From the NCBI RefSeq assembly GCF_900637975.1, contig NZ_LR134477.1, positions 1,488,001-1,552,000 of the forward strand: a stretch of DNA of 64,000 bases. Reading direction: 5' to 3'. Below the pieces are notes generated by a model. It was not told the origin of the DNA. It worked only from the letters and a program-made list of their open reading frames with translations, and searched no databases. The DNA is from Actinomyces viscosus (GTDB lineage: Bacteria > Actinomycetota > Actinomycetes > Actinomycetales > Actinomycetaceae). Positions 16,085-24,360 of this stretch are shown here, piece by piece. Numbering within the stretch: the first letter of the stretch is position 1; each line of letters starts with the position of its first letter. The translations under genes and the position numbers were made by a program.

Positions 16085-16203
16085 GTCCGTATGGGACGAC
16101 TTTGACGCCGGGCCCATCATGAGGCATTGACATCTGTGCAGGTCAGAGCGTTACGGGACGGCGCAGCCCGAGAAAAGCAGCGTCAAAGTCGTCCCATTTG
16201 GAC
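16085..16203. repeat. Long inverted repeat in the ribokinase / desulfurase intergenic region
   Basis: An 18-bp perfect inverted pair (16091-16108, ATGGGACGACTTTGACGC, and 16180-16197) separated by 71 bases. With two mismatched bases and four more matches (GTCC at 16085-16088, GGAC at 16200-16203) each arm is 24 bases, 22 of them matching. The rest of the 308-bp gap (15923-16230) holds TTGACA at 16128-16133, a possible -35 toward the desulfurase, but no clear -10. The arms could be two operator copies, ends of a miniature element, or a cruciform. Confidence 0.7.
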
Positions 16204-16230
16204 AAAAACGGGCTCGTCTAGGCTGAGAGC

Positions 16231-17463
16231 GTGCGCACCTACCTCGATCACGCCGCCACGTCCCCGGTCCGACCCGAGGTCGCCCAGCAAATCGCCGAGG
16301 ACCTGGCCGGAGGCCTCGGTGGCTGGGCGAATCCGAGCGCGCAGCACACCGCGGGCAGGCGCGTGGGGGCGCTCCTGGCTGAGGCGCGTGCCCGCCTGGC
16401 GGGCGCCCTGGGGGTGGACGCGCACGAGGTGCTGCTGACCTCCGGTGGTACGGAGGCCGACGCCCTGGTGGTCTCGGGTCGGGCGCGCGCGGTGCCGGGC
16501 GGACGGCTGGTGGTCTCACCGATCGAGCACCCGGCGGTCCTGGACTCGGCACGTACCGCCGTGGCCGAGCTGGGGGCGGGGCTGAACCTGCTGGGGGTTG
16601 ATGACGCCGGGCGCGTGGCGCTCGACTCGGTGACCCGGGAGGTGGCGCCCCCGACCGGCTCGGGCCGCTCCCCCGCGTCCCTGGTCTCCGTCATGGCGGC
16701 GAACAATGAGACCGGGATCGTCCAGGACATGGCGTCCCTGGTGGCGCGCGTTCGGGAGGCCAGTGGGGCCGAGCGCCCCGATGAGCCCGGGTACGTTCCG
16801 GTCCACTCCGATGCCGTCGCCGCGCTGGGGAAGGTCGCAGTGGACTTCCACGGCTGGGGCCTGGACGCGATGAGCGTAAGCGGGCACAAGCTGGGGGCGC
16901 CGGTGGGCGTGGGGGCGCTGGTGGTCCGCCGGGACCTGGCGCTGACACCGGTCACGGGCGGGGGCCGTCAGGAGCGGGGGATCCGCTCGGGCACGCAGGA
17001 CGTGGTGGCTGCCCGGGCACTGGCCCTGGCGGTGGAGCTGGCGGTCGCCGAGCGAGAGAAGCAGGAGACCCGGCTGGCGCCGCTGCGACGCCGGCTCCTG
17101 GAGGGCGCGGGGACGCTTCCGGGCGCTCACGCCACGCTTCCGGACGACGCCGACCACGTGGCCTCCACGGCGCACCTGTGGTTCGAGGAGGCCGACTCCG
17201 AGGCGCTGCTCATGGCACTGGACCTGGTGGGGATTGACGCCTCGGCGGGGTCGGCCTGCCACGCCGGGGTGGCCCGGCCGAGCCACGTGCTCCTGGCGAT
17301 GGGCTTCGATGAGGGACCGGCCCGCTCCACACTGCGCTGCTCGCTGGGCCAGGAGTCCAGCATCGACGACGTCGAGCGGCTGCTCGCCGCTCTGCCCGCT
17401 GCCCTGGACGGGGCCAGGCGCGCTTGGAAGGTGACGCACGCCGGCCGAGTCGGTGACGCCTGA
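16231..17463 (+). CDS. Cysteine desulfurase (NifS/IscS-type, class V aminotransferase)
   Basis: A 410-residue PLP enzyme that takes sulfur from cysteine as an enzyme persulfide for Fe-S clusters or tRNA thiolation. The PLP Lys is in SVSGHKLGAPVGVGAL (about 212-227), the substrate motif LDHAATSPVRPEV opens the protein, TSGGTEADAL is at about 70, and the active-site Cys is in the SAGSACHAGVARPSHVL loop (about 343-359). GTG start at 16231; the ribosome binding site is weak (GAGAGC just upstream). In many actinobacteria this gene sits directly before mnmA. Here mnmA is 5.6 kb away, with a two-component system and an IS element between, so the two may have been separated by insertion. Confidence 0.92.
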   Translation: MRTYLDHAATSPVRPEVAQQIAEDLAGGLGGWANPSAQHTAGRRVGALLAEARARLAGALGVDAHEVLLTSGGTEADALVVSGRARAVPGGRLVVSPIEHPAVLDSARTAVAELGAGLNLLGVDDAGRVALDSVTREVAPPTGSGRSPASLVSVMAANNETGIVQDMASLVARVREASGAERPDEPGYVPVHSDAVAALGKVAVDFHGWGLDAMSVSGHKLGAPVGVGALVVRRDLALTPVTGGGRQERGIRSGTQDVVAARALALAVELAVAEREKQETRLAPLRRRLLEGAGTLPGAHATLPDDADHVASTAHLWFEEADSEALLMALDLVGIDASAGSACHAGVARPSHVLLAMGFDEGPARSTLRCSLGQESSIDDVERLLAALPAALDGARRAWKVTHAGRVGDA

Positions 17464-17639
17464 ACGCCCGGCATCGGCGATCCTCTTCAGCATTCCAGAT
17501 TCCAGCCGCGATATCCGAGCCCGCACCCCGATGAGAACGAGACGCCCCGAAATTCGTCCCTCGACACGCCGGGAAAGCGACTGGATAACCATCTCGAGAA
17601 TGTGGCCTCCCGGCCTACTCCGTCTGTCATAGTGAAGGC

Positions 17640-19074
17640 ATGCTCGGGCAGGTCAAAGGCGTCGTGATCCGCTGCGCGCAGGTCCTGGGCGCAGCCGCGC
17701 TGGCATGCGCCTCGATCCTGGGCACCTGGGCAGTCACGAGATCCTGGGGCGTCACGGCCGGCGCCGCGCTGGCGATCATCGTGCTGAGGTGGCGCCGCGA
17801 GCACCCCGATGCCGTTCTTGGCGTCCATGTCGTCCTGTGCGCGCTGCAGCTCGGCGTCGTCGATTCCCCGCTGCCCGCGGACCTGGCGGTTGTCATGTCC
17901 CTGTACTCCCTCCGTGGGTCGGTGGGGCAGGCGGGAGCTCACGCCCGCGTGGGCCGCAGCCGTCGTCGGCGGCTCCGCGCTGGGCGCGTGGGACTGGAAC
18001 CGCGATGAGCTGGGGGCGATCCCACTCTCCCTGTGGGCCCAGGACATGGCGCAGACCTCCCTCATCGCGCTGTGCGTCGCTGCCGTCTCCTGGGGCCTGG
18101 GCAGGTTCATCACGCAGCGTCGCCAGCTGCGGGCCAGCCGCCTGGCCGCGCAGGAGCAGCGGCAGGCGGCGCACGATGCCGCGCTGCGTAACGAGATCGC
18201 CCGGGAGGTTCACGACGTCGTCGGGCACGCCCTGGCGCTGATCGCGGTGCAGGCCGAGGCGGGTCACTACCTGGCGGCCGGTGCTGAGGACGGCGCCGAG
18301 GACCTTGACCTCCCGCTCGACGAGCGACTGAAGCAGGCGGCTCAGGCACTCGGGCAGATCCGGGCGACCGCGCGCTCGGCCCTGGCGGACACTCGCGGCC
18401 TGACCCGTTCTCTGGCCTCTCCCCCGCCACCGGACGCGGCGGGTCCTTCCGCTTCCGGCGGCTCTCGGCCTGACGCCCCGGTGGCTAAGGCGCCGTTGCG
18501 TCCGGTGCCGACCATCGCTGATCTTCCCGGGCTCGTCGACGACGTGGGCGCGACCGGCCTGCCGGTCACCCTGTGGGTGGATGATCGACTCGACGACCTG
18601 CTGAAGGACAGCGGAGCTGAGGAAAGCCGTAACATTCTCGGGGCGCAGGCGCAGCTCGCCCTCTATCGGACGGCGCAGGAGTCCCTGACCAACGTGCTCA
18701 AGCACGCCGAGGCGGCCAGGGTCGAGGTGAGGCTGGAGTACCGGGACAACCGCGATCACCGGAATAACCGGGACAACCGCGATCACCGGGATAACCGGGA
18801 TAACAAGGACGGCGACGAGATCGTCCTGACCGTTGCCGATCACCCCGACTCCGCCGGCACCGGGGTCTCTCCTTCGGCGGCCTGCACCCGCCTCTCCGAC
18901 GAGCCGGCCCCGGCAGGAACCGGTGGGGGCCAGGGGCTGGCGAGTCTTCGGCAACGCCTGACGGCGGTCGGTGGGTCCCTGGACGCGGCTGCCAGTCCCG
19001 ACGGAGGATTCATCGTGCGCGCCCGCATTCCCTCTGAGGCCGCGCGGACCGACATTCGAGAACCCGGGAGGTGA
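17640..19074 (+). pseudogene. Sensor histidine kinase (NarL-type, HisKA_3), frameshifted
   Basis: Two reading frames join to one 477-residue NarL/DesK-like kinase. The first (17640-18008) carries the start and membrane helices (MLGQVKGVVIRCAQVLGAAA...) and loses frame at about 17911-17930; the second continues RRELTPAWAAAVVGGSALG and runs to 19074. Removing one G from the GGGG run at 17924-17927 restores the frame (SLRGSVGRRELTP). The H-box is REVHDVVGHAL (phosphoacceptor His), the N-box ALYRTAQESLTNVLKHAEA, and the ATP lid GTGGGQGLASLRQRL. A 9-bp tandem repeat interrupts the ATPase domain. The response regulator gene starts 6 bases downstream. It could be a true pseudogene, a phase-variable gene, or a sequencing error in the G run. 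Confidence 0.8.
18742..18804 (+). repeat. 9-bp tandem repeat inside the histidine kinase gene
   Basis: Seven units of 9 bp of the type CGGGACAAC / CGCGATCAC / CGGGATAAC, coding for RDN, RDH and RNN triplets. It sits between the VEVRLEY strand and the DEIVLTVAD strand of the ATPase domain. Unit length keeps the frame, so copy-number change would only lengthen a charged loop. Confidence 0.85.
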
Positions 19075-19080
19075 ACCGGT

Positions 19081-19785
19081 ATGAACCGACCCCTGCGTAT
19101 TGCGTTGGCGGACGACCAGGACCTGGTCCGCTCCGGCTTCCGTATGATTCTCGATGCTCAGAAGGACATGTGCGTCGTCGGGCAGGCCGCCGACGGCGTC
19201 AGTGCGCTGTCCATGGTGAAGGCCACCCATCCCGACATCGTCCTCATGGATATCAGGATGCCCGCGTTGGACGGCATCGCAGCCACCCGCACGGTTCTGG
19301 GAACCCACCCCGACCTCAAGGTGCTTATCCTGACCACCTTCGATCTGGATGACTATCTCGTGGCGGCGATGCGGGCCGGGGCCTCAGGATTTCTCCTCAA
19401 GGACACGACGGCGCCCAAGCTGCTGGCAGGGATCCGCGCCGTGGCCCGTGGCGACTCGGTGGTGGCGCCCTCGGCAACGCGCCGGCTGCTGAAGCGGTGG
19501 TTCGCTCCCACCGGCTCAGGCGGTCCCGTGGAGCACGGGACAGATCCGGCATACGCGGGTGCCATTGATGCTCTGTCCGAGCGGGAGAAGGAGATAGCCA
19601 CTCTGGTGGGACGCGCCATGAGCAATACCGAGATCGCGCAGCACCTCGTCCTGGCCGAGTCGACGGTCAAGTCCCATCTCAACCGGATCCTGCACAAGCT
19701 GGGGCTGCGCGACCGCGCCCAGCTCATTGTGCTGGCCTACGAGAGCGGGCTCGTACGCGTGGGTGAGGAGCCTCGACCTGACTGA
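19081..19785 (+). CDS. Response regulator, NarL/LuxR family
   Basis: A 234-residue transcription factor with a receiver domain (acidic pair DDQD near residue 11, phosphoacceptor Asp in VLMDIRMPALDG at about 56, the conserved Thr in ILTTFD and Lys in LLKDT) and a C-terminal LuxR helix-turn-helix (LSEREKEIATLVGRAMSNTE to ESTVKSHLNRILHKLG, about 165-215). It should act in the cytoplasm on DNA after phosphorylation by the adjacent kinase, which is frameshifted. The start at 19081 lies six bases after the kinase stop, with GGGAGGTG upstream, so the two form an operon. The gene itself is intact. Confidence 0.92.
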   Translation: MNRPLRIALADDQDLVRSGFRMILDAQKDMCVVGQAADGVSALSMVKATHPDIVLMDIRMPALDGIAATRTVLGTHPDLKVLILTTFDLDDYLVAAMRAGASGFLLKDTTAPKLLAGIRAVARGDSVVAPSATRRLLKRWFAPTGSGGPVEHGTDPAYAGAIDALSEREKEIATLVGRAMSNTEIAQHLVLAESTVKSHLNRILHKLGLRDRAQLIVLAYESGLVRVGEEPRPD

Positions 19786-19794
19786 GCATCCTCC

Positions 19795-19834
19795 GGTTGG
19801 AAATCAGCTCGTCACCTTCCAACCTCGGTTGGAA
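19795..19834. promoter_or_regulatory. Triple GGTTGGAA operator candidate upstream of the DUF418 gene
   Basis: GGTTGGAA occurs at 19795-19802 and 19827-19834, and inverted (TTCCAACC) at 19817-19824. The last two form an 18-bp perfect palindrome with two central bases. It lies 52 bases before the DUF418 start and directly after the response regulator gene, as expected for a NarL-type regulator's target site. Binding is inferred only. Confidence 0.55.
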
Positions 19835-19885
19835 AAGAGCCTTCACCAGTCACGATGAACATCGCTGGGCTCTACGGTCATTCCC

Positions 19886-20338
19886 ATGCGCACCAACGTT
19901 CGTTTCCATTTCCTTGACTCCTTGCGCGGCTTCGCTGTCATGGGCATCCTCCTGGTCAACGCCGCCGACATCATGAATCTGGGCCAGAACGCTGAGGTTC
20001 AGATTCATCGGCAGATCCCTGTGGCCGAAAATGCTCTGTACTACCTGGTGTCGACCCGTTTCGTCCCGATCTTCTGCTTCATGTTCGGAATGAGCATGGG
20101 GTTCGTCATCGACTCCGCATCCCGCCAAGGCGCCCCCGCCTGGAAGATCCTGCTGCGCCGCCTGGTAGCGCTCCTGGCGATCGGGGCGCTCAATTCCGTT
20201 CTCTACCCCAATGGGGTCTTGCGCTCGTATGCGATCGGGGGAATCATCCTGCTCCCCTTCATCCTCAAGCTCAAGCGCTCCATACGACTGTTATGGCGGT
20301 CTTTAATCAAGCTTTTCTTGGGTTGGTGTGATGGGTAG
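19886..20338 (+). pseudogene. DUF418 membrane protein, 5' part, cut by IS630 element
   Basis: The first 140 codons of a DUF418 (YeiB-like) membrane protein: LDSLRGFAVMGILLVNAADI near the start, FVPIFCFMFGMSMGF, and LLRRLVALLAIGALNSVLYP. After codon 140 (TTA at 20303-20305) the reading enters the insertion sequence and stops at 20338. Deleting the element and one TA copy joins this part in frame to the 3' part at 21435 (SL then MPAILGLL), giving a 356-residue protein of normal family length. DUF418 function is unknown; members are often near two-component systems. An operator-like repeat lies just upstream. Confidence 0.88.
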
Positions 20339-21373
20339 GTGCTCGAAGTCGTAGTCGAAGGTGCGGCTGGTGATGTAGCTGGTGAATGCGGTGTAGGTTT
20401 CCTCGGGGTTGTCTCGTTGTATGTTTGAGATGTTCTTCTTGGCGGTGTTCCAGACGTGCTCTATTGGGTTGTGGTCGGGCGCGTAAGGAGGTAGGTAGAT
20501 CGGCCTGACGCGCTCCAGGGCCTGGCCGGGCTCATACAGGTCAGTGACCGCCTTGGCGTGGTGGAAGCCGGCGTTGTCAAGAACAACAGCGATCTTGTCG
20601 TTTGCCGTCTCGCGTACCAGACGGGCCAGGGCCAGGGTGACCTGCTCGGCGTTCTGGTTGCCCTCGATGGGGTAGACGCGCACCTGCTTGCTGGTCAGGC
20701 TCAGGGCGCCGAAGAAAGACTGGGCCGAGCGTTCTCGGTCGACATAGATCTTGGTCCGACGGCCGGTGGGCAGCCACATACGCCGGGTGACGGCCTCGTG
20801 CTCGACGCGCACCTCGTCGACGGTGTAGACCTCCCAGCCCCGGGCCAGCAGGTCGGCGACCTCCTGACGGACCTGGTCCATTCGCTCGGTGACGGCGGCC
20901 TCGTCGCGGCGCTTGTCGAAGGGGTCGGGCAGCTTGAAGCTCATCCCCACGAAGCGCAGGAGCAGCTGGTAGGAGGAGTCTGAGGCGTACTCCACGCCGA
21001 ACTTGATCCGCACCACGTCACGCAGGGCCGGTACGTCCCAGAAGTCCGCCCTGATCCCGCTCTGGGCCGGTGGCCTACTCAGGATCCGCTTGAGCTGCTC
21101 CTTGTGGGCGCGGGTGAGCTTGGCGGCGTTCTCGTTGCCGGCGTGCCCAGTGACAACCGAGTGCAACCTGGAGCACCGCCAGCGGCGCAGCCAGTTGCTC
21201 ACCGTCCTGCGGCTGCGGCCGACCATCTCAGCGATAACACCCGTGCCGACACCACGAGAGGCATACAAAATGGCCTCAGCCTTTAAACGCACCAGGACGA
21301 ACGAGTCACCGCGTTTCTTCCACGCCAGAAGAACATCCCGCTCCTCCGCAGTCACATCAACAACCACACACAC
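20303..21373 (-). CDS. IS630-family DDE transposase
   Basis: A 356-residue transposase. N-terminal helix-turn-helix (GTGVIAEMVGRSRRTVSNWL) is followed by a DDE catalytic domain: first Asp in VYTVDEVRVE (about 184), second Asp in VVLDNAGFHHA (about 266), and Glu in the IS630 hallmark YAPDHNPIEHVW (about 302-313). It appears intact. Its TAA stop is completed by the host: the last two bases of the stop plus one come from the TA duplication and the neighbouring base of the target gene. It is antisense to the disrupted DUF418 gene. Confidence 0.93.
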   Translation of the reverse strand: MCVVVDVTAEERDVLLAWKKRGDSFVLVRLKAEAILYASRGVGTGVIAEMVGRSRRTVSNWLRRWRCSRLHSVVTGHAGNENAAKLTRAHKEQLKRILSRPPAQSGIRADFWDVPALRDVVRIKFGVEYASDSSYQLLLRFVGMSFKLPDPFDKRRDEAAVTERMDQVRQEVADLLARGWEVYTVDEVRVEHEAVTRRMWLPTGRRTKIYVDRERSAQSFFGALSLTSKQVRVYPIEGNQNAEQVTLALARLVRETANDKIAVVLDNAGFHHAKAVTDLYEPGQALERVRPIYLPPYAPDHNPIEHVWNTAKKNISNIQRDNPEETYTAFTSYITSRTFDYDFEHLPITPTQEKLD

Positions 21374-21432
21374 ATTCTATATCGATACCCCCAAAACCAC
21401 CCGACAACACAACCCCAGAAGGAAACTTTGTT
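20306..21432 (-). mobile_element. IS630-family insertion sequence, 1127 bp, with TA duplication
   Basis: The element is flanked by TA at 20304-20305 and 21433-21434, the target duplication typical of IS630/Tc1-mariner elements. Ends are imperfect inverted repeats: ATCAAGCTTTTCTTGGGTTG at the left and, read inward, AACAAAGTTTCCTTCTGGGG at the right. It carries one transposase gene and splits DUF418. Boundaries are supported by exact restoration of the host reading frame. Confidence 0.9.
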
Positions 21433-21434
21433 TA

Positions 21435-22085
21435 ATGCCGGCCATACTCGGGCTACTGGCGACGGCGGGAGCCTACGCGGTGTTGGGCGGAGGAGAAGCC
21501 TCGATACCAGGACTGTTCCTTCTAGGATCGGCGGCTCAGGCTTACGGCCTGCCGGCTCGTCTTGAGCACGCCGACCGTCGGATCGGCGCGGCTGCGCTCG
21601 TCTTTGCCACCGCCGGCACGGCTGCGATGCTCTGGCAGGCCACCGGGATCGGTGATCCCCGCTTCTCCACCGCAGGTGGAGTGGCCGGCGGCCTCATGGC
21701 CTGTCTCTATGTCTGTGTTCTGGCGCTGCTCTGGCGCACGCCAACTCGCCGGGTTCTCAGTGCGGTGTTCGACCCTCTGGGCCGTATGGCGCTGACCTGC
21801 TACGTCACCGCCTCCTTCGTCATGGTGCCGGCGGGAGTGCTGCTTGACTCACGTTCGACTCTCGATGTGGTTCCCGGTCTCATCGTCGCTGCTGCAGTTC
21901 TGCCCACCCAGTGGATACTCTGCCGCCTTTGGCTCTCCCGGTTCACCTACGGCCCCCTGGAGTGGGCGTGGCGGTGCATCACCTGGTGGCGGTGGGTTCC
22001 GTCGCGGCGCCAGCAGTCAACGCACCTTGATAATCAGCCTGATTCACTCGGATACGTGCAGGCGACGACGGCTAGGATGGCGTAG
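21435..22085 (+). pseudogene. DUF418 membrane protein, 3' part after the IS element
   Basis: The remaining 216 codons of the interrupted DUF418 gene, beginning MPAILGLLATAGAY. It contains several membrane helices and the family's conserved C-terminal features FDPLGRMALTCYVTASF and GPLEWAWRCITWW, where the conserved Pro-Leu-Glu-Trp sequence marks the last helix. An ATG happens to fall at the junction, but without a ribosome binding site it is unlikely to be expressed. A Gln/Ser/Asp tail ends the protein. Confidence 0.88.
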
Positions 22086-22196
22086 TCCTGCCCGCCGCCT
22101 CCAGGGTTCCCAGTGGCGTCTCACGCGGGAGAGCTATGGGAGAACACCGAAAGGCCACCTCCATTCGGGCAGCGCCTCTCGTACTGAGGAGTCCCC

Positions 22197-22562
22197 GTGT
22201 CCGCTACCTCGAACAAGATGATCGGCGAATTCCGCGGCAAGCCCGCGACGGCCGCCATGTACACGGTGATCGAGTCCTACGTCGTGTCTCTTGGTGACGT
22301 CACGAAGCACCTGACGGCCCAGGTCAGCTTCTCCGTCAACCGGAAGTTCCTCTGGGCGTGGGCCTACGAGAAGACAGCCGACGGCACCCTGTTCCTGAAC
22401 GTGAGGCTCGACCAGCCCCTGGAGGATCCGAACGTCCACCGCGTCACCCAGGTCAGTGCGAACCGGTGGAACCATCACGTCGTCGTAAAGACGATGGAAG
22501 CCGCGCAGAGCGAATGGCTCAGGACTCTCATTGGTGCCGGATACGAGTTCGCCTCCCGCTAA
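22197..22562 (+). CDS. DUF5655 domain protein
   Basis: A 121-residue cytoplasmic protein that consists of a DUF5655 domain, a small conserved domain of unknown function. Recognisable parts are ATAAMYTVIESYVVSLGDV, AQVSFSVNRKFLWAWAY (the FSVNRKFLW core) and the C-terminal EWLRTLIGAGYEFAS helix. The GTG start at 22197 is preceded by GAGGAG at five bases. It is monocistronic: the 111 bp upstream separate it from the broken DUF418 gene, and the 78 bp downstream separate it from a convergent small gene. No catalytic motif is evident. Confidence 0.78.
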   Translation: MSATSNKMIGEFRGKPATAAMYTVIESYVVSLGDVTKHLTAQVSFSVNRKFLWAWAYEKTADGTLFLNVRLDQPLEDPNVHRVTQVSANRWNHHVVVKTMEAAQSEWLRTLIGAGYEFASR

Positions 22563-22640
22563 GCAGCCCGCCATCGCTGCCAGAGCCGCCAAGCACGAGG
22601 CCGCGGACGTCAGACAGTCCTGACCTCATATAGCTAACGC

Positions 22641-22937
22641 TTAAACACGATCAACGAACTCCACGGCGATCTCGAGGGGGACCGGATCCCATTTCTTCAC
22701 GTATCGCACGGCTCGCACACGCCCGTTTCTTCTTCCCGAGTCACGCAGGCGCCTGACCTCGTCGCGATCCAGCGGACTCTCCGAGAGCATACGGTCGATC
22801 GACAGGCTATAGGCCTGTCGGAAGTGGAGGCGCTCCAGCTCACGCTTCGTCATGGGATATTTTCGGCCGCCTGCCAGAACCCAGACATACAACAGCATGG
22901 CGACGACAACCATGTAGGGTACCAAGTCATCAAACAT
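22641..22937 (-). CDS. Small single-span membrane protein, function unknown
   Basis: A 98-residue protein: MFDDLVPYMVVVAMLLYVWV forms one N-terminal membrane helix, followed by a basic cytoplasmic tail (RKYPMTKRELERLHFRQAYS and RRNGRVRAVRYVKKW). The ATG at 22937 has GAAGGAG six bases upstream; an in-frame extension of 33 residues to 23036 is rejected. I recognise no family. It is divergent from mnmA with 130 bp between the starts, and converges on the DUF5655 gene. Confidence 0.6.
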   Translation of the reverse strand: MFDDLVPYMVVVAMLLYVWVLAGGRKYPMTKRELERLHFRQAYSLSIDRMLSESPLDRDEVRRLRDSGRRNGRVRAVRYVKKWDPVPLEIAVEFVDRV

Positions 22938-23067
22938 CGCAGCTCCTTCCTCTGGCCCAATCCTATGCCGGTCACCACAACGTCTTCTGAGTTGTCCCGA
23001 CTCCCCTGCCGGCGTCGACCTGCGGTAGCCTGCCACGGCTGTACCCGCTTGCGTGAAGGAGATCCTC

Positions 23068-24252
23068 GTGCGCGTCCTGGCCGCCCTGTCCGGTGGAGTC
23101 GACTCCGCCGTCGCCGCAGCGCGCGCCGTCGACGCCGGTCACGAGGTCGTGGGCGTCCACATGGCCCTGACCCGCAACCGCGCCCAGACCCGCACGGGCT
23201 CACGCGGCTGCTGCTCCATCGAGGACTCCGCCGACGCCCGCTGGGCCGCCCAGATCCTCGGCATCCCCTTCTACGTGTGGGACCTGTCCGAGGAGTTCGA
23301 GGAGCGCGTCGTGGCCGACTTCCTCGACGAGTACCGCGCCGGCCGCACCCCCAACCCCTGCGTGCGCTGCAATGAGCGCGTCAAGTTCGACGCCCTCCTG
23401 GAGCGCGGCCTGGCCCTGGGCTTCGATGCGGTCGCCACCGGCCACTACGCGCGCCTGAGCGGTGGCGCCGCCTCCGGCCGCCCCGGTGACACCACCGGTT
23501 TGAGGCTGCGCCGCGCCGTCGACACCGCCAAGGACCAGTCCTACGTGCTGGCGGTCTCCGGCCGCGAGGGCCTGGCCCGGGCCCTCTTCCCGCTGGGCGA
23601 TGCCCCCTCCAAGGCGCAGGTGCGCGCCGAGGCCGAGGCCCGTGGCCTGCCGGTGGCCTCCAAGCCGGACTCCTACGACATCTGCTTCGTGGCCGACGGC
23701 GACACCCGCGGCTTCCTGACCCGCTCGCTCGGTGCCCACGAGGGCGCCATGGTCTCCCCCGACGGCCAGGTCCTGGGCACCCACCAGGGATACTTCGGCT
23801 TCACCGTCGGCCAGCGCAAGGGCCTGGGCCTGTCCCGCCCCGCCGACGACGGCCGCCCCCGCTACGTCATCGAGACCCGCCCAGCCACCAACGAGGTCGT
23901 CGTCGGCCCCGAGGAGCTGCTGAGCCGCACGACGGTCGAGGGCGACGGGCTCATCCTGCTGGCCGAGCCCGAGCCGCTCGCCGACGGCGTCGGCGCAGTC
24001 CCCGGCCCTGGCGACTCCCCCGCCGTCGGCTGGCAGGAGGCCAGCGTCCAGGTGCGCGCCCACGGCCGCCCGGTCCCTGCCCGCGTCCGCGTCGACGAGA
24101 CCTCGGGCCTCCTGCACGCCGACCTGGTCACCCCCCTGCGCGGCGTGGCCGCCGGTCAGAGCCTGGTCATCTACGGCGGCACCGACGGCGACCAGGTCCT
24201 GGCCCAGGCGACCGTCACCTCCGAGCAGGCCACCAGCCGCGCCGTCGCCTGA
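23068..24252 (+). CDS. mnmA: tRNA-specific 2-thiouridylase MnmA
   Basis: A 394-residue ATP-dependent enzyme that thiolates uridine 34 of Lys, Glu and Gln tRNAs, using sulfur relayed from a cysteine desulfurase. The PP-loop is [10 protein letters not shown] (about 8-17), the first catalytic Cys is in [12 protein letters not shown] (about 97-108) and the second in [13 protein letters not shown] (about 202-214); the tRNA-interacting KDQSYVLAV and GQRKGLGLS motifs are present. I chose GTG at 23068 because AAGGAG lies six bases before it; a GTG at 23053 would place that site inside the gene. The likely sulfur donor is the desulfurase at 16231. Confidence 0.95.
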   Translation: MRVLAALSGGVDSAVAAARAVDAGHEVVGVHMALTRNRAQTRTGSRGCCSIEDSADARWAAQILGIPFYVWDLSEEFEERVVADFLDEYRAGRTPNPCVRCNERVKFDALLERGLALGFDAVATGHYARLSGGAASGRPGDTTGLRLRRAVDTAKDQSYVLAVSGREGLARALFPLGDAPSKAQVRAEAEARGLPVASKPDSYDICFVADGDTRGFLTRSLGAHEGAMVSPDGQVLGTHQGYFGFTVGQRKGLGLSRPADDGRPRYVIETRPATNEVVVGPEELLSRTTVEGDGLILLAEPEPLADGVGAVPGPGDSPAVGWQEASVQVRAHGRPVPARVRVDETSGLLHADLVTPLRGVAAGQSLVIYGGTDGDQVLAQATVTSEQATSRAVA

Positions 24253-24360
24253 ACCGGTGGACCGCCCTGTGAGCTCCCACCGCGCCGTCACTGCGTGAAA
24301 GGGCTAGGGTTGAGGCACCCCCGGCGCCCAGCAGCCCCAGCAGGAAAGGGATCCTTCAGC

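Noticed and set aside
18742..18804. CRISPR array
   Set aside because: Units are 9 bp without spacers and lie within a coding frame.
20303..22085. A composite transposon or genomic island bounded by the two IS elements
   Set aside because: The elements belong to different families, have their own target duplications, and the DNA between is ordinary chromosome.
22086..22196. Riboswitch or small RNA upstream of the DUF5655 gene
   Set aside because: No conserved core sequence or stable multi-stem structure was visible by eye.
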